A stretch of DNA of 18,183 nucleotides from Actinomycetes bacterium (GTDB lineage: Bacteria; Actinomycetota; Actinomycetes; Actinomycetales; Cellulomonadaceae). The notes below the pieces were generated by a model. It had not been told where the DNA came from. It saw nothing but the letters and a program-made list of their open reading frames with translations, and made no database searches. The position numbers and the translations under genes were made by a program. How positions within the stretch are numbered: position 1 is the stretch's first letter; each line of letters opens with the position of its first letter. Shown here in pieces: positions 5,722-13,077 of this stretch. The DNA lies in assembly GCA_023462275.1 (NCBI GenBank), contig JAEWYD010000063.1:1-18183 (forward strand), written 5' to 3'.

Positions 5722-7127
5722 CCTCGGACCGACACCGGGCTCAGCGCCAGGCAGGCGTCCGCCGCACGCTCACCTGACCGGACGCAGGCCGCGATGCCGG
5801 GGCCGTCGTAGGACGCGCCCGCCAGCAGCACGCGGGGATGGGCGGCGGCGAGCGCCGCGCGGGCCGCGGCGGTGCGCTCGACGTGACCGACCTCGAGCTG
5901 GGCGAGCGCACCGGGCCAACGGTGCACGAGCGCCGACGACGGCGATGCCGTGATCCCCGTCACCGCAGCCAGGTCTGCCGTGAGCCGGTCGAGCAGCGTG
6001 GCGTCGTCGAGCTCCGTCATGTCCGGGCCGTGAGCGCGGCCCGCCGAGAGGCGGAGCAGGAGCCCGTCGTCGGCGAGGTGCGGCCACTTCGCGGACAGCA
6101 CGGTCGACGCCTTGAGCGCGACGCCGGCCGACGAGGGGACGAGCAGACCCGTCGCCGTCGCGAGGTGGGCGGGCAGCGCGTCCCTCGAGTAGCGCGCCAG
6201 CACGGTGACGACCGATGCCGCCCGGGTGGCCGCCAGCGCGCGTGCCGCCTCGGGTGCAAGGCCTCGCGTGAGCAGGGTCGCGACGGCGGCCGGCACCGCG
6301 AGCACGACGGCGCGGGCCCGGAGGGCGCCCCAGTCCCCCGCGACCTCGTACCCTCCGTCGGCTCGCTCGAGCGAGGTCACAGCCACCCCGGTGCGCACGT
6401 CGAGGCCGGACCCGAGCGCGCGCGCCAGGACGGCGTTGCCGCCGGGCCAGGTGACCGCCGTCGGCGGGCCGGCGGCGCGGCGACGGCGACGGCGCAGCAG
6501 CACCGACCGGCCGGAGTGCACGTCCCGGAGCAGCTGAGGCGCAACGCCAGCGATCCCGAGCCGGTCGACGTCACCGCCGTGCAGGCTCCCCAGCAGCGGG
6601 TCCACGATCCGGTCGACCACCTCGTCACCGAAGCGCCCACGCAGGAAGGTGCCGACCGCGACGTCGGGCGCCACGGAGGGTCGCGCACGGAAGGGTTCCT
6701 GACCCGCCCGCAGCACGCCACGCCACGACAGGAGACCCGACCGCAGCACAGGCAGCAGGCGGGTCGGCCCGGTCGGTGTGACGCCGTCGGGCAAGGGGCG
6801 CAGGCGGCGTCCGGTCCAGACCAGGGTCCGACTCGGCAGCGCCTCGAAGGCGCTCTCGCGCAGCCCCAGCTCCGTGACCAGGTCAGCCGCGCCGGGCGGA
6901 CCCAGGTGGACCGACTCTGCGCCCACGTCGACGACCGTCCCGCCCAGGGTGGCGGTACGCAGCTGACCGCCGACCCGGTCCCCGGCCTCGAGCACGGTCA
7001 CGCGCAGCCCCGCACGTGCCAGACGGCGGGCGGCGGCGAGCCCCGCCACGCCGCCGCCGACGACGGCGACGTCCAGCACCTCGGCCCCGTCGCCGGCCGC
7101 CACCTCGTGCGTGTCGCGGAGTGGCAC
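5718..7127 (-). CDS. hemG: HemG/HemY-type protoporphyrinogen/coproporphyrinogen oxidase
   Basis: A 469-residue FAD-dependent oxidase of normal length. The N-terminal dinucleotide fold reads V-V-G-G-G-V-A-G-L (24-30), then T-V-L-E-A-G-D-R-V-G-G with the ribose-binding Glu. The C-terminal FAD motif is L-A-G-A-S-Y-D-G-P-G-I. In Actinobacteria this family (also named HemY or CgoX) mainly oxidises coproporphyrinogen III in the coproporphyrin-dependent heme route. The GTG at 7127 has AGGGAG upstream. No other heme gene is near; its partner is the radical SAM gene, coupled by a 4-base overlap. It may thus be the main enzyme, split from the pathway genes, or a specialised paralog. A run of six arginines near residue 215 is unusual. 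Confidence 0.88.
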   Translation of the reverse strand: MPLRDTHEVAAGDGAEVLDVAVVGGGVAGLAAARRLARAGLRVTVLEAGDRVGGQLRTATLGGTVVDVGAESVHLGPPGAADLVTELGLRESAFEALPSRTLVWTGRRLRPLPDGVTPTGPTRLLPVLRSGLLSWRGVLRAGQEPFRARPSVAPDVAVGTFLRGRFGDEVVDRIVDPLLGSLHGGDVDRLGIAGVAPQLLRDVHSGRSVLLRRRRRRAAGPPTAVTWPGGNAVLARALGSGLDVRTGVAVTSLERADGGYEVAGDWGALRARAVVLAVPAAVATLLTRGLAPEAARALAATRAASVVTVLARYSRDALPAHLATATGLLVPSSAGVALKASTVLSAKWPHLADDGLLLRLSAGRAHGPDMTELDDATLLDRLTADLAAVTGITASPSSALVHRWPGALAQLEVGHVERTAAARAALAAAHPRVLLAGASYDGPGIAACVRSGERAADACLALSPVSVRG

Positions 7128-7165
7128 GATCGCTCCCTGCTACAGGCCTTTGCCCGGCGTCGGGC

Positions 7166-7180
7166 GGGTCAAGTCGACCC
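7166..7180. promoter_or_regulatory. Inverted repeat GGGTC-N5-GACCC upstream of hemG
   Basis: A perfect 5-bp inverted repeat lies about 40 bases before the hemG start, in the 98-base gap after the transporter gene. A second short dyad, GTGA-N4-TCAC, is at 7187-7198. Together they hint at a regulated promoter for hemG and the radical SAM gene. No clear -10 box was found. Confidence 0.3.
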
Positions 7181-7225
7181 TAGGAGTGACCGATCACAGC
7201 ACCCGGGACGAAGGGCCCAGACCGG

Positions 7226-8266
7226 TCAGCCAGCCACGACCGTGCGCCACACGTGCCGCACCATCGCCGCGAGCACGAGCACCCACGCGGCAAGCGCCAC
7301 CCAGAGCTCGACGGCGCCGATCATGCCCACGACCGGGAGCCGGTCGGCCCGGCCCAGGTAGATCCCCGCGACGGCGTACATCCCGAGCGGGAAGACGATG
7401 CTCCAGAGGGTCGCGTCGTAGCGCAGAGGAACCCGGCGCACGACGTGGCGCCACCAACCCGCAGCGACGAGCACGGGGATCAGCCAGGTCGCGAACGCCC
7501 AGCAGACGACGGACATCCCGGCGACGAGCTCGCGCGTCGCGTCCACCATCGGCGCGTCCGCCATCTCGACGATGCGCGCGCCCGCCAGGACCGTGATCGC
7601 CAGCGCCCCCATCGACACCCAGTACGGCGGTGTCAGGTCCTCGGGCCCGAACGTGTAGAGCATCAGCCGCAGCGCGACGAACACCCCCGCGGCGGCGTAC
7701 AGGAAGAGCCCGATCGACCACGACATGACCGCGAGCACCGCCAGCTCGCGACGCCCGGCGTCGACGACCGGCTCGATCGTGGCGGCACCGATGGCGACGG
7801 ACTGGCTCGCGACCACCCAGATGAACCAGGTGCCGTTCGCGGTGGCCACGACCGGGCGCTCCTCGCGCCCCAGCACCGCGGTCCACGGGACGACGTACCC
7901 CAGGATCAGCCAGGCGACGCCGGACAGCACGAGCAGTGCGGCGGTCGCCCCGTGGTAGCCCGCGAGGCCCAGCCGCACGCCCAGGACATTGGTGCCGGCC
8001 ACGAACGTGAAGAACCCGAAGCCGCGCCGCGGGTCGGTGAAGTCGTCGTTGGTCGCCTGGCGATAGGCGACGAAGCGCCATGCCGTCAGGCACAGGAGGA
8101 CGACGAAGGCGGCCGCGCAGACGATGAGCAGGACCGAGGAGAGGACGTCGAAGCCCTTCAGGCTCGTCCCCACCGAGAGGATCCCGCTGGCCATCACCAG
8201 GGCGAAGTAGCCGGGGGCGAGCCCCTCGACCGCGGTGCGTACCCGGCGGCTCAGTGTGGTGGTCAC
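7226..8266 (-). CDS. TDT-family membrane transporter (TehA/Mae1/SLAC1 type)
   Basis: A 346-residue polytopic membrane protein with about ten hydrophobic segments. The first begins with PGYFALVMASGILSVGTSL, a signature of the tellurite-resistance/dicarboxylate transporter family. Members carry C4-dicarboxylates, sulfite or small anions, or act as anion channels; sequence alone does not tell which. The GTG at 8266 has no ribosome-binding site but lies exactly six bases after TAGTTT, which suggests a leaderless transcript. It is followed by hemG on the same strand after 98 bases. A role in exporting an anion linked to anaerobic metabolism is only inferred. Confidence 0.85.
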   Translation of the reverse strand: MTTTLSRRVRTAVEGLAPGYFALVMASGILSVGTSLKGFDVLSSVLLIVCAAAFVVLLCLTAWRFVAYRQATNDDFTDPRRGFGFFTFVAGTNVLGVRLGLAGYHGATAALLVLSGVAWLILGYVVPWTAVLGREERPVVATANGTWFIWVVASQSVAIGAATIEPVVDAGRRELAVLAVMSWSIGLFLYAAAGVFVALRLMLYTFGPEDLTPPYWVSMGALAITVLAGARIVEMADAPMVDATRELVAGMSVVCWAFATWLIPVLVAAGWWRHVVRRVPLRYDATLWSIVFPLGMYAVAGIYLGRADRLPVVGMIGAVELWVALAAWVLVLAAMVRHVWRTVVAG

Positions 8267-8272
8267 GGCCGC

Positions 8273-8278
8273 AAACTA
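8273..8278 (-). promoter_or_regulatory. -10 box TAGTTT for leaderless transporter gene
   Basis: On the minus strand TAGTTT is followed by six bases and then the GTG at 8266. The expected transcription start is the start codon itself. No good -35 element is visible. Confidence 0.5.
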
Positions 8279-8307
8279 GCGCCCGCGCGCGTCGCGAGCA
8301 GCGCTAG
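8276..8307. promoter_or_regulatory. Inverted repeat CTAGCGC-N18-GCGCTAG spanning divergent -10 boxes
   Basis: A perfect 7-bp inverted repeat (8276-8282 and 8301-8307). Its two halves overlap the -10 boxes of the leftward transporter (TAGTTT) and of a rightward candidate promoter (TAGAGT, 8305-8310). It could be an operator shared by both, or simply symmetry of back-to-back promoters. Confidence 0.4.
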
Positions 8308-8345
8308 AGTCCCGTGCGGTTGATGATCACGAAGCTGGGGGCCGG

Positions 8346-8669
8346 GTGAGCGACGACGACGCCGTGCAGGCGGTCGCACCTCACGGAAGGCAGGCGGACG
8401 TCCCTCCATCGGCCCGGCCGCCCCGGTCCCTCGCCCTGGACGTGCTCCGCATCTCCGTGCGGGTCCTGGAGCCCCGCGCCCGGACGCTGCTCGCGCGCGC
8501 GTTCCCGTGGTCGGAGCCGAGCGGCCGCCGCGTCGGGAGGCCGGGTGGGACGCGTCCGGCGGCCGTGCGCAGCGACGCTGCGGCCTCGGAGGCGCCGTCG
8601 GCGTCGAGGGGCTCCGCAGGCGTCGAGCCGGGGCCGGTCGGCGCCGCGCCAAGCCCCACGGAGGGCTGA
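8346..8669 (+). CDS. Small hypothetical protein
   Basis: A 107-residue frame I do not recognise. Residues about 28-52 (L-A-L-D-V-L-R-I-S-V-R-V-L-E, then R-T-L-L-A-R-A-F) could form an amphipathic helix; the rest is rich in Pro, Ala, Ser and Arg and probably disordered. Support for coding is a third-codon-position GC near 90 percent, a GTG start with GGGGG a few bases upstream, and TAGAGT at 8305-8310 as a -10 box giving a leader of about 29 bases. Against it, the composition is low-complexity and no domain is evident. It ends 34 bases before the 3' end of the convergent rnpB gene. Confidence 0.45.
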   Translation: MSDDDAVQAVAPHGRQADVPPSARPPRSLALDVLRISVRVLEPRARTLLARAFPWSEPSGRRVGRPGGTRPAAVRSDAAASEAPSASRGSAGVEPGPVGAAPSPTEG

Positions 8670-8703
8670 CGCCCCGCCGGTCCCACCGAGGGCGCCGCGA
8701 AGG

Positions 8704-9094
8704 GCGGATGAGTCGGCCGATACGCCGGGTTCTGTCCCTGTGCGCGGTTGCCCCCGCACAGGTGGCGGCCATCCATCTACGACGTACGTTGCCGCACGCC
8801 TCCAGCGGCCTACCCGGAAGCTCGGGCGAGCAACCCTCGAACGCTTCCTCTCTGGCCTTGCTCCCGGTGGGGTTTGCCGAGCCGCACCGGTCACCCGGTG
8901 CGCTGGTGGTCTCTTGCACCACCGTTTCACCCTTACCTCGTCCCCGGGCGAGCCCGGAGGCGAGGCGGTCTGTTCTCTGTGGCACTGTCCCGCGGGTCAC
9001 CCCGGGTGGGCGTTACCCACCACCGTGCTCTGCGGAGCCCGGACGTTCCTCGGCGAGGTCTCCCTCGACGCGACCGCCTGGCCGACTCATCCGC
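8704..9094 (-). ncRNA. rnpB: RNase P RNA, bacterial class A
   Basis: The catalytic RNA of RNase P, which trims tRNA 5' leaders. On the minus strand the ends pair perfectly as helix P1 (GCGGATGAGTCGGCC with its complement at the 3' end). Conserved blocks are present: GAGGAACGTCCGGGCTCC near the 5' end, ACAGAGAACAG, AGGGTGAAACGGTG, then GCAAGAGACCACC, and ACAGAACCCGGCGTATCGG before the 3' strand of P1. The length of about 391 bases is usual for Actinobacteria. TAGGCT at 9106-9101 followed by six bases gives a start at 9094, exactly the first base of P1. It lies 33 bases after the RNase HI-phosphatase gene on the same strand. Confidence 0.96.
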
Positions 9095-9100
9095 GGCGCC

Positions 9101-9106
9101 AGCCTA
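9101..9106 (-). promoter_or_regulatory. -10 box TAGGCT of rnpB
   Basis: TAGGCT is followed by six bases and then the first base of helix P1. Because P1 fixes the mature 5' end, this calibrates the spacing used for other start sites in the window. The same hexamer precedes the tRNA-Val gene. Confidence 0.6.
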
Positions 9107-9127
9107 GCGCGCCGCCCGCACGCCCCG

Positions 9128-10270
9128 TCACAGGTCCGTGGGCATCCCGACGACGGCGACCTCGCGCTGCCCGTCCTCCCAGAGCCGCAGGATGCTGACC
9201 GATGCGGGAGCGACCCGCACAGCCGCCCAGACTGACGACGGCGCGCCCAGCGTCACACCGATGGCCGCGCGGATCGCCACCGAGTGGCTGACCACGACGA
9301 CCGTCCGGTCCACGCCCTGCGCGAGCAGCCCGTCCAGCGCCGCGCGCACGCGACGGCCGACGTCCTCGATCGATTCGCCACCCGGGGCCGGGAAGGCGGC
9401 GTCCGTGTGCCAGCGACGCAGCTGCCCCGGCCAGCCGTCCTCGATCTGCGCCGCCGTGCGGCCCTCCCAGGCGCCGAAGTCGCACTCGGCGAACCCCGGC
9501 TCCGTCTCGACGGTCGCGCCGATGCGCCGTCCGACGGCGCGCGCCGTCTCCTGCGTCCGCACCATCGGGGAGGCGAGCAGGCGGCGCGGGTGCGGGAGGT
9601 CGTCCCACACGTCGCGGCCGATGCGGAAGACGAGGTCGGCCGCCTGCGCGGCCTGGATGCGCCCGGTCGGGCTGAGCGGCGGCCCGGGGACGCCGGAGCC
9701 CGAGTACGCCTTGCTCGCCGTCATGGCGGTCTCGCCGTGCCGGAGCAGCACGACCGTGAGCGGCTCGTCGTCGTCGAACCGCATCGCGGCACCCGACGGC
9801 CGCCGCACCCGCAGCGGCGGCCGGTGGGTGACCTCGGCCAGCTCCGCACGGTCGCGCGCGACGTCGGCCCGTGCGTCGAGCGCCTCGTTCACCAGGGCGT
9901 CGGCCGCCGCGTTGCGCGCGCGCTCCACCCAGACGTACCGCACGCGGCCGGGCGGGACGACGTCGCGCGCCTGCGCGACGAGGCGGCGCATGTCCTCGTG
10001 CCGCACCTGCCAGCGGCCCGACATCTGCTCGACGACGAGGCGGGAGTCCATCCGCACCTCGAGCTCGGCGTCGGGGTCGATCGCCACCGCGGCCCGCAGG
10101 CCCTCGACGAGCCCGGTGTACTCCGCGACGTTGTTCGTGGCGACCCCGAGGTACCCCGCGCGCTCCGCCAGGACCCGGCCGGACGCCGCGTCCCGGACGA
10201 GAGCGCCCCACGCGGCCGGGCCCGGGTTCCCACGCGACCCGCCGTCGGCCTCGACGACGAGGCGAGCCAT
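9128..10270 (-). CDS. Bifunctional RNase HI / histidine-phosphatase (Rv2228c-like)
   Basis: A 380-residue two-domain protein. Residues 1-135 are an RNase HI domain with E-A-D-G-G-S-R-G-N-P-G and catalytic acids at about D9, E50, D75 and D124; it cuts RNA in RNA-DNA hybrids. Residues about 172-380 are a histidine-phosphatase (phosphoglycerate mutase-like) domain with LLRHGE (catalytic His178), the R-x-x-E-T-A helix, an acidic E-x-D segment near 262 and V-V-S-H-S (His329). The M. tuberculosis homolog Rv2228c joins RNase H with an alpha-ribazole phosphatase (CobC-like) activity. The ATG at 10270 overlaps the previous stop by one base (TGATG); the frame upstream belongs to no gene. It ends an operon. 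Confidence 0.93.
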   Translation of the reverse strand: MARLVVEADGGSRGNPGPAAWGALVRDAASGRVLAERAGYLGVATNNVAEYTGLVEGLRAAVAIDPDAELEVRMDSRLVVEQMSGRWQVRHEDMRRLVAQARDVVPPGRVRYVWVERARNAAADALVNEALDARADVARDRAELAEVTHRPPLRVRRPSGAAMRFDDDEPLTVVLLRHGETAMTASKAYSGSGVPGPPLSPTGRIQAAQAADLVFRIGRDVWDDLPHPRRLLASPMVRTQETARAVGRRIGATVETEPGFAECDFGAWEGRTAAQIEDGWPGQLRRWHTDAAFPAPGGESIEDVGRRVRAALDGLLAQGVDRTVVVVSHSVAIRAAIGVTLGAPSSVWAAVRVAPASVSILRLWEDGQREVAVVGMPTDL

Positions 10271-11004
10271 CACTGCACCCCGCGCACCAGGATCCGGCCG
10301 CACTCCTCGCAGCGGACGACCTGCTCCGGCGGTGCGGCCGCGATCTGGGCGCGCTCGCTCGGGTTGAGCTCGAGCCGGCAGCCCTCGCACCGGTGCCCGC
10401 GCAGCACCGCGACGCCGAGCCCGCCGCTGCGCTCGCGGACCTTGTCGTAGAGGGCGACCAGACCGGCGTCGAGTCCGTCGGCGCGCTGCGCCCGCTCCGC
10501 CGTCACACGCGCTGCCTCCGCGTCGAGGTCGGCCAGGGCGGCGGCCAGCTCCGCCTCGGCAGCCTCCCGGCGCGCGACCGCGGCGTCGTGCTCGGCGGTG
10601 ATCTCCGCGAGCTCCGCCTCGAGCTGCTCGACCCTCTCCATGACCTCCAGCTCGGCGTCCTCGAGCACCGCCTGGCGCTTGGCCAGGGCCTCGAGCTCGC
10701 TGCTGATCGCCTGCACGTCCTTGACGCTCGCGGCACCGGAGTCCATGCGCGCCTGGTCGCGCTGGGCGCGCGTACGCACCTGCTCGACGTCGGTCTCGGC
10801 CTTGGCGAGCTCGCGCCGCGCGTCGCCGACGGCGGTGCGCGCCACGAGCAGCCGCTCGCCGAGCTCCGCCGCGAGCCCCGTCGCCTCGGTGACCGCGGCG
10901 CGCGCGGGGTGCGATGCGCGCTGGTGGGCGATCTGCTGCGCCCGGGTGTCGAGCGCCTGCACCTCCAGCAGGCGATGCTGGTCGGCGACGGGTGCTGAGG
11001 TCAC
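10270..11004 (-). CDS. Coiled-coil protein with C4 zinc ribbon
   Basis: A 244-residue protein. Residues about 10-185 are a long antiparallel coiled coil rich in Ala, Glu, Arg and Leu (A-R-R-E-L-A-K-A-E-T, S-S-E-L-E-A-L-A-K-R). The C-terminus is a zinc ribbon with C206-E-G-C209 and C232-E-E-C235. The homolog in M. tuberculosis is Rv2229c. The family is annotated as a putative nucleic-acid-binding C4-type zinc-ribbon protein; its role is not established. The GTG at 11004 overlaps the Nif3-like stop by four bases, with AAGGA upstream. Tight coupling to Nif3-like and RNase HI genes is conserved in Actinobacteria. Confidence 0.92.
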   Translation of the reverse strand: MTSAPVADQHRLLEVQALDTRAQQIAHQRASHPARAAVTEATGLAAELGERLLVARTAVGDARRELAKAETDVEQVRTRAQRDQARMDSGAASVKDVQAISSELEALAKRQAVLEDAELEVMERVEQLEAELAEITAEHDAAVARREAAEAELAAALADLDAEAARVTAERAQRADGLDAGLVALYDKVRERSGGLGVAVLRGHRCEGCRLELNPSERAQIAAAPPEQVVRCEECGRILVRGVQ

Positions 11005-11906
11005 GGCCGTGGTCCTTGCTCTCGGGGGTCGGACGCGAGGTGCGCCGTCCAGGGGTCGGTCGTCAGGGTGCTCACGCGGGTCTCCACCGTAGCGCCGTGG
11101 GCCTCGGCGACGTCCCGCGCCAGCAGCTCGGCGGCGCGCGCCAGCCACGGCCACTCGCTGGCCGAGTGCGCGACGTCGACGAGGAACGGGCGCCCGTCGG
11201 CCCGCTCGAGGCCGGCCGTCGCCGCCTCGAACTCCGCCCGCTGCCGCAGCTCCAGCGCCGGGTGGTGGCGCAGGTCGCCCGTCACGTACACGTCGGCGCC
11301 CGCCGCGCGCACGGCGTCGAAGAACGAGTCGCCGGAGCCGCCGACGACGGCGACGCGCGCCACCGTCGCGTCCAGGTCGCCGGCGACGCGCACCCCCTGC
11401 GCGGTGCGCGGCAGGGTCTGGGCGACGCGCTCGGCGAACGCGCGCAGCGTCGTCGGCTCCGGCAGCCGTCCGACGCGCCCGGCGCCCGTCGGCTCTCCCC
11501 CGGCCCCGCCGTCGTCCGCCGGGACGAGGGGCCGCAGGTCCACCAGGCCCAGCGCGAGGGCGAGCGACTCCGGCACACCGCCCGTGACGGCGTCGGCGTT
11601 CGTGTGGGCCGCGTGCAGCGCGCAGCCACCGCGCACGAGCCGGTGGACCAGCTCGCCCTTGAACGTGGTCGCGGCGACGGAGTGCACGCCACGCAGGAGC
11701 AGCGGGTGGTGCGTCAGCAGCAGGTCCGCGCCCCACTCGAGCGCCTCGTCGACCACCGCCGATGTCGCGTCGATCGCGAGCAGCACGCGGCGCACGGGCT
11801 GCCGCGGGTCGCCGCACACGGTCCCGACGGCGTCCCAGTCCTCCGCGCCCGACGGCGGGTAGCGGCGGTCCAGGAGGGCGACGACGTCGGCGAGCGTGGG
11901 AGTCAC
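11001..11906 (-). CDS. Nif3-like dinuclear metal centre protein
   Basis: A 301-residue member of the Nif3/YbgI (GTP cyclohydrolase I type 2-like) family, proteins that form hexameric toroids with a dinuclear metal site. Metal-binding signatures are L-L-L-T-H-H-P-L (His66, His67), H-A-A-H-T-N-A-D (His101, Asp104) and F-L-V-D-V-A-H near residue 250. The length fits the short form without the central insertion domain. The biochemical role is unsettled. The GTG at 11906 has no ribosome-binding site but lies six bases after TAGCGT, indicating a leaderless start. It heads the Nif3-zinc ribbon-RNase HI operon (compare Rv2230c-Rv2228c). Confidence 0.92.
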   Translation of the reverse strand: MTPTLADVVALLDRRYPPSGAEDWDAVGTVCGDPRQPVRRVLLAIDATSAVVDEALEWGADLLLTHHPLLLRGVHSVAATTFKGELVHRLVRGGCALHAAHTNADAVTGGVPESLALALGLVDLRPLVPADDGGAGGEPTGAGRVGRLPEPTTLRAFAERVAQTLPRTAQGVRVAGDLDATVARVAVVGGSGDSFFDAVRAAGADVYVTGDLRHHPALELRQRAEFEAATAGLERADGRPFLVDVAHSASEWPWLARAAELLARDVAEAHGATVETRVSTLTTDPWTAHLASDPREQGPRP

Positions 11907-11912
11907 GCTCGA

Positions 11913-11918
11913 ACGCTA
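11913..11918 (-). promoter_or_regulatory. -10 box TAGCGT for leaderless nif3-like operon
   Basis: On the minus strand TAGCGT is followed by six bases (TCGAGC) and the GTG start at 11906. The spacing equals that of rnpB. No -35 box resembling TTGACA is present. Confidence 0.5.
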
Positions 11919-12004
11919 CCGGCCGGGCGCTCCCGTGGCCGCGACGACCAGGACGTGCCACCGTAGGAGTCCGGCCGCCCCCCACGGCCGCGACGGAGGT
12001 GACC

Positions 12005-12433
12005 GTGACGAACCCCATCGACGAGATCCTGCAGCAAGCCACCCACCGCATCGGCGCACAGACGTCGTGCAGCCTCATCGTCCGGCAGGCCGGCGGCCAC
12101 CGCCGCGTCGCGAGCAGCGACGCGCGCTCGGCCACGTGCGACGACGCCGAGGTCCGCGAGGGCCGCGGGCCGTGCATCCTCGCCATGGACCAGCTCTCGG
12201 GCGTGATCGTGCCCGACATCGCCGAGGAGCGCCGCTGGCCCGGCTGGCGCGCCGCCGTCGAGGAGGCGGGGTTCCGGTCGGCCGCGGCCCTGCCGGCCGT
12301 CGTCGTGGGCGGCGCCGCCGCGGCGCTCAACCTCTACAGCGACCTGCGCGACCCGTGGGACGCGGAGGCCCTGGTCAGGGCTGACGGCGAGCTGCAGCGC
12401 GTCGCGGACCAGCTGCGGGTGCTGCTGCGCTGA
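12005..12433 (+). CDS. GAF-domain protein
   Basis: A 142-residue protein consisting of one GAF domain. It starts with a helix (I-D-E-I-L-Q-Q-A-T), then C-S-L-I-V, the E-G-R-G-P-C-I-L-A segment typical of GAF proteins of the GAF-ANTAR type, then V-P-D-I and W-P-G-W-R-A-A. The ANTAR RNA-binding domain that often follows is absent, so this is a stand-alone sensor-like module with an unknown ligand. The GTG at 12005 has GGAGGT four bases upstream; another in-frame GTG at 11999 overlaps the ribosome-binding site. It is transcribed divergently from the Nif3 operon and ends three bases before the convergent tRNA. Confidence 0.85.
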   Translation: MTNPIDEILQQATHRIGAQTSCSLIVRQAGGHRRVASSDARSATCDDAEVREGRGPCILAMDQLSGVIVPDIAEERRWPGWRAAVEEAGFRSAAALPAVVVGGAAAALNLYSDLRDPWDAEALVRADGELQRVADQLRVLLR

Positions 12434-12436
12434 GGG

Positions 12437-12510
12437 TGGGCCCGGCCGGTCTCGAACCGACGACCTCCGCGGTGTAAGCGCGGCGCTCTGACCAACTGAG
12501 CTACAGGCCC
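12437..12510 (-). tRNA. tRNA-Val, anticodon UAC
   Basis: A complete 74-base cloverleaf on the minus strand. The acceptor stem pairs GGGCCTG with CGGGCCC. The D arm is GCTC-AGTTGGTCA-GAGC. The anticodon arm is CCGCG-CTTACAC-CGCGG, giving anticodon UAC. The T arm is GTCGG-TTCGAGA-CCGGC. The discriminator is A, and CCA is not encoded. TAGGCT (12527-12522) upstream is placed to start transcription five bases before the mature end. No terminator is visible between it and the convergent GAF gene. Confidence 0.96.
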
Positions 12511-12521
12511 GATCTGCCCGC

Positions 12522-12527
12522 AGCCTA
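12522..12527 (-). promoter_or_regulatory. -10 box TAGGCT of tRNA-Val
   Basis: The hexamer is identical to the rnpB -10 box. With the same six-base spacing, transcription would start at 12515 and give a 5-base leader for RNase P to remove. Confidence 0.5.
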
Positions 12528-12606
12528 CCGGTGCGGGCCTCGCCCGCCGCAGGTGCCGGGGACGCCCCGGGCGGGAGGGGCGGGAGCTTCTGGCGTGCGC
12601 GCCGGG

Positions 12607-13077
12607 CTACAGGGCCGCGAGCGCCGCCCGGTAGGCGCCGAGGTCCCGGACGTGGCCCGGTGCGTTGACGACCTGCCAGCGGACGATGCCGTCGCTGTCG
12701 ACCAGGAAGCTGCCCCGCACCGCCATGCCCGAGGCGTCGTCGAAGACCCCGAACGACCGGGCGGCGGCCCCGTGCGGCCAGAAGTCCGACAGCAGGTCGA
12801 ACCCGAGGCCCTCCTGCTCCGCCCAGGCCCGCAACGCGTGGCGCGAGTCGCACGAGATGCCGAGCAGCCGCACCCCCGCGCCCTCGAAGTCCTCGAGGTT
12901 GTCCCGCAGCTCGCTCGCCTCGGACGTGCACAGCCCCGAGAACGCGAAGGGGAAGAACACGAGCGCCACGGGAGTCCCCCGCAGCCCCGTCAGCGACACG
13001 GGCGTGCCGTGCGTGTCCGGCAGGACGAGCTCAGGCGCCGGGTCCCCCGGCCGCGGCACCTGGCCCGGCGCGCTCAC
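12607..13077 (-). CDS. ahpE: One-Cys type peroxiredoxin AhpE
   Basis: A 156-residue peroxiredoxin close to M. tuberculosis AhpE (Rv2238c). The active site is F-F-P-F-A-F-S-G-L-C50, fitting the Pxxx(T/S)xxC motif, and the LLSDFWPHGAAARSFGVFD segment is nearly diagnostic of AhpE. V-R-G-S-F-L-V-D carries the active-site Arg. It reduces hydroperoxides and peroxynitrite. A further Cys near residue 86 (G-I-S-C-D-S) differs from a strict one-Cys layout; whether it resolves is unknown. The GTG at 13077 overlaps the DUF3052 stop by four bases, so the two are co-translated. Confidence 0.92.
   Translation of the reverse strand: MSAPGQVPRPGDPAPELVLPDTHGTPVSLTGLRGTPVALVFFPFAFSGLCTSEASELRDNLEDFEGAGVRLLGISCDSRHALRAWAEQEGLGFDLLSDFWPHGAAARSFGVFDDASGMAVRGSFLVDSDGIVRWQVVNAPGHVRDLGAYRAALAAL

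Noticed and set aside
5838..7361. A 507-codon open frame antisense to hemG
   Set aside because: Composition is Arg/Gly/Gln/His-rich with no fold or ribosome-binding site; the opposite strand encodes a clear FAD oxidase with its motifs.
7253..8323. A 356-codon open frame antisense to the TDT transporter
   Set aside because: Charged low-complexity sequence opposite hydrophobic segments, as expected from complementing membrane-helix codons.
8704..9235. Several open frames across 8500-9235 on both strands
   Set aside because: They overlap the RNase P RNA gene, whose conserved blocks and P1 pairing explain the sequence.
11005..12330. Upstream extension of the zinc-ribbon frame to 12330
   Set aside because: It runs antisense or out of frame through the Nif3-like and GAF genes with Arg/Ala-rich nonsense; the GTG at 11004 with a GTGA overlap is the natural start.
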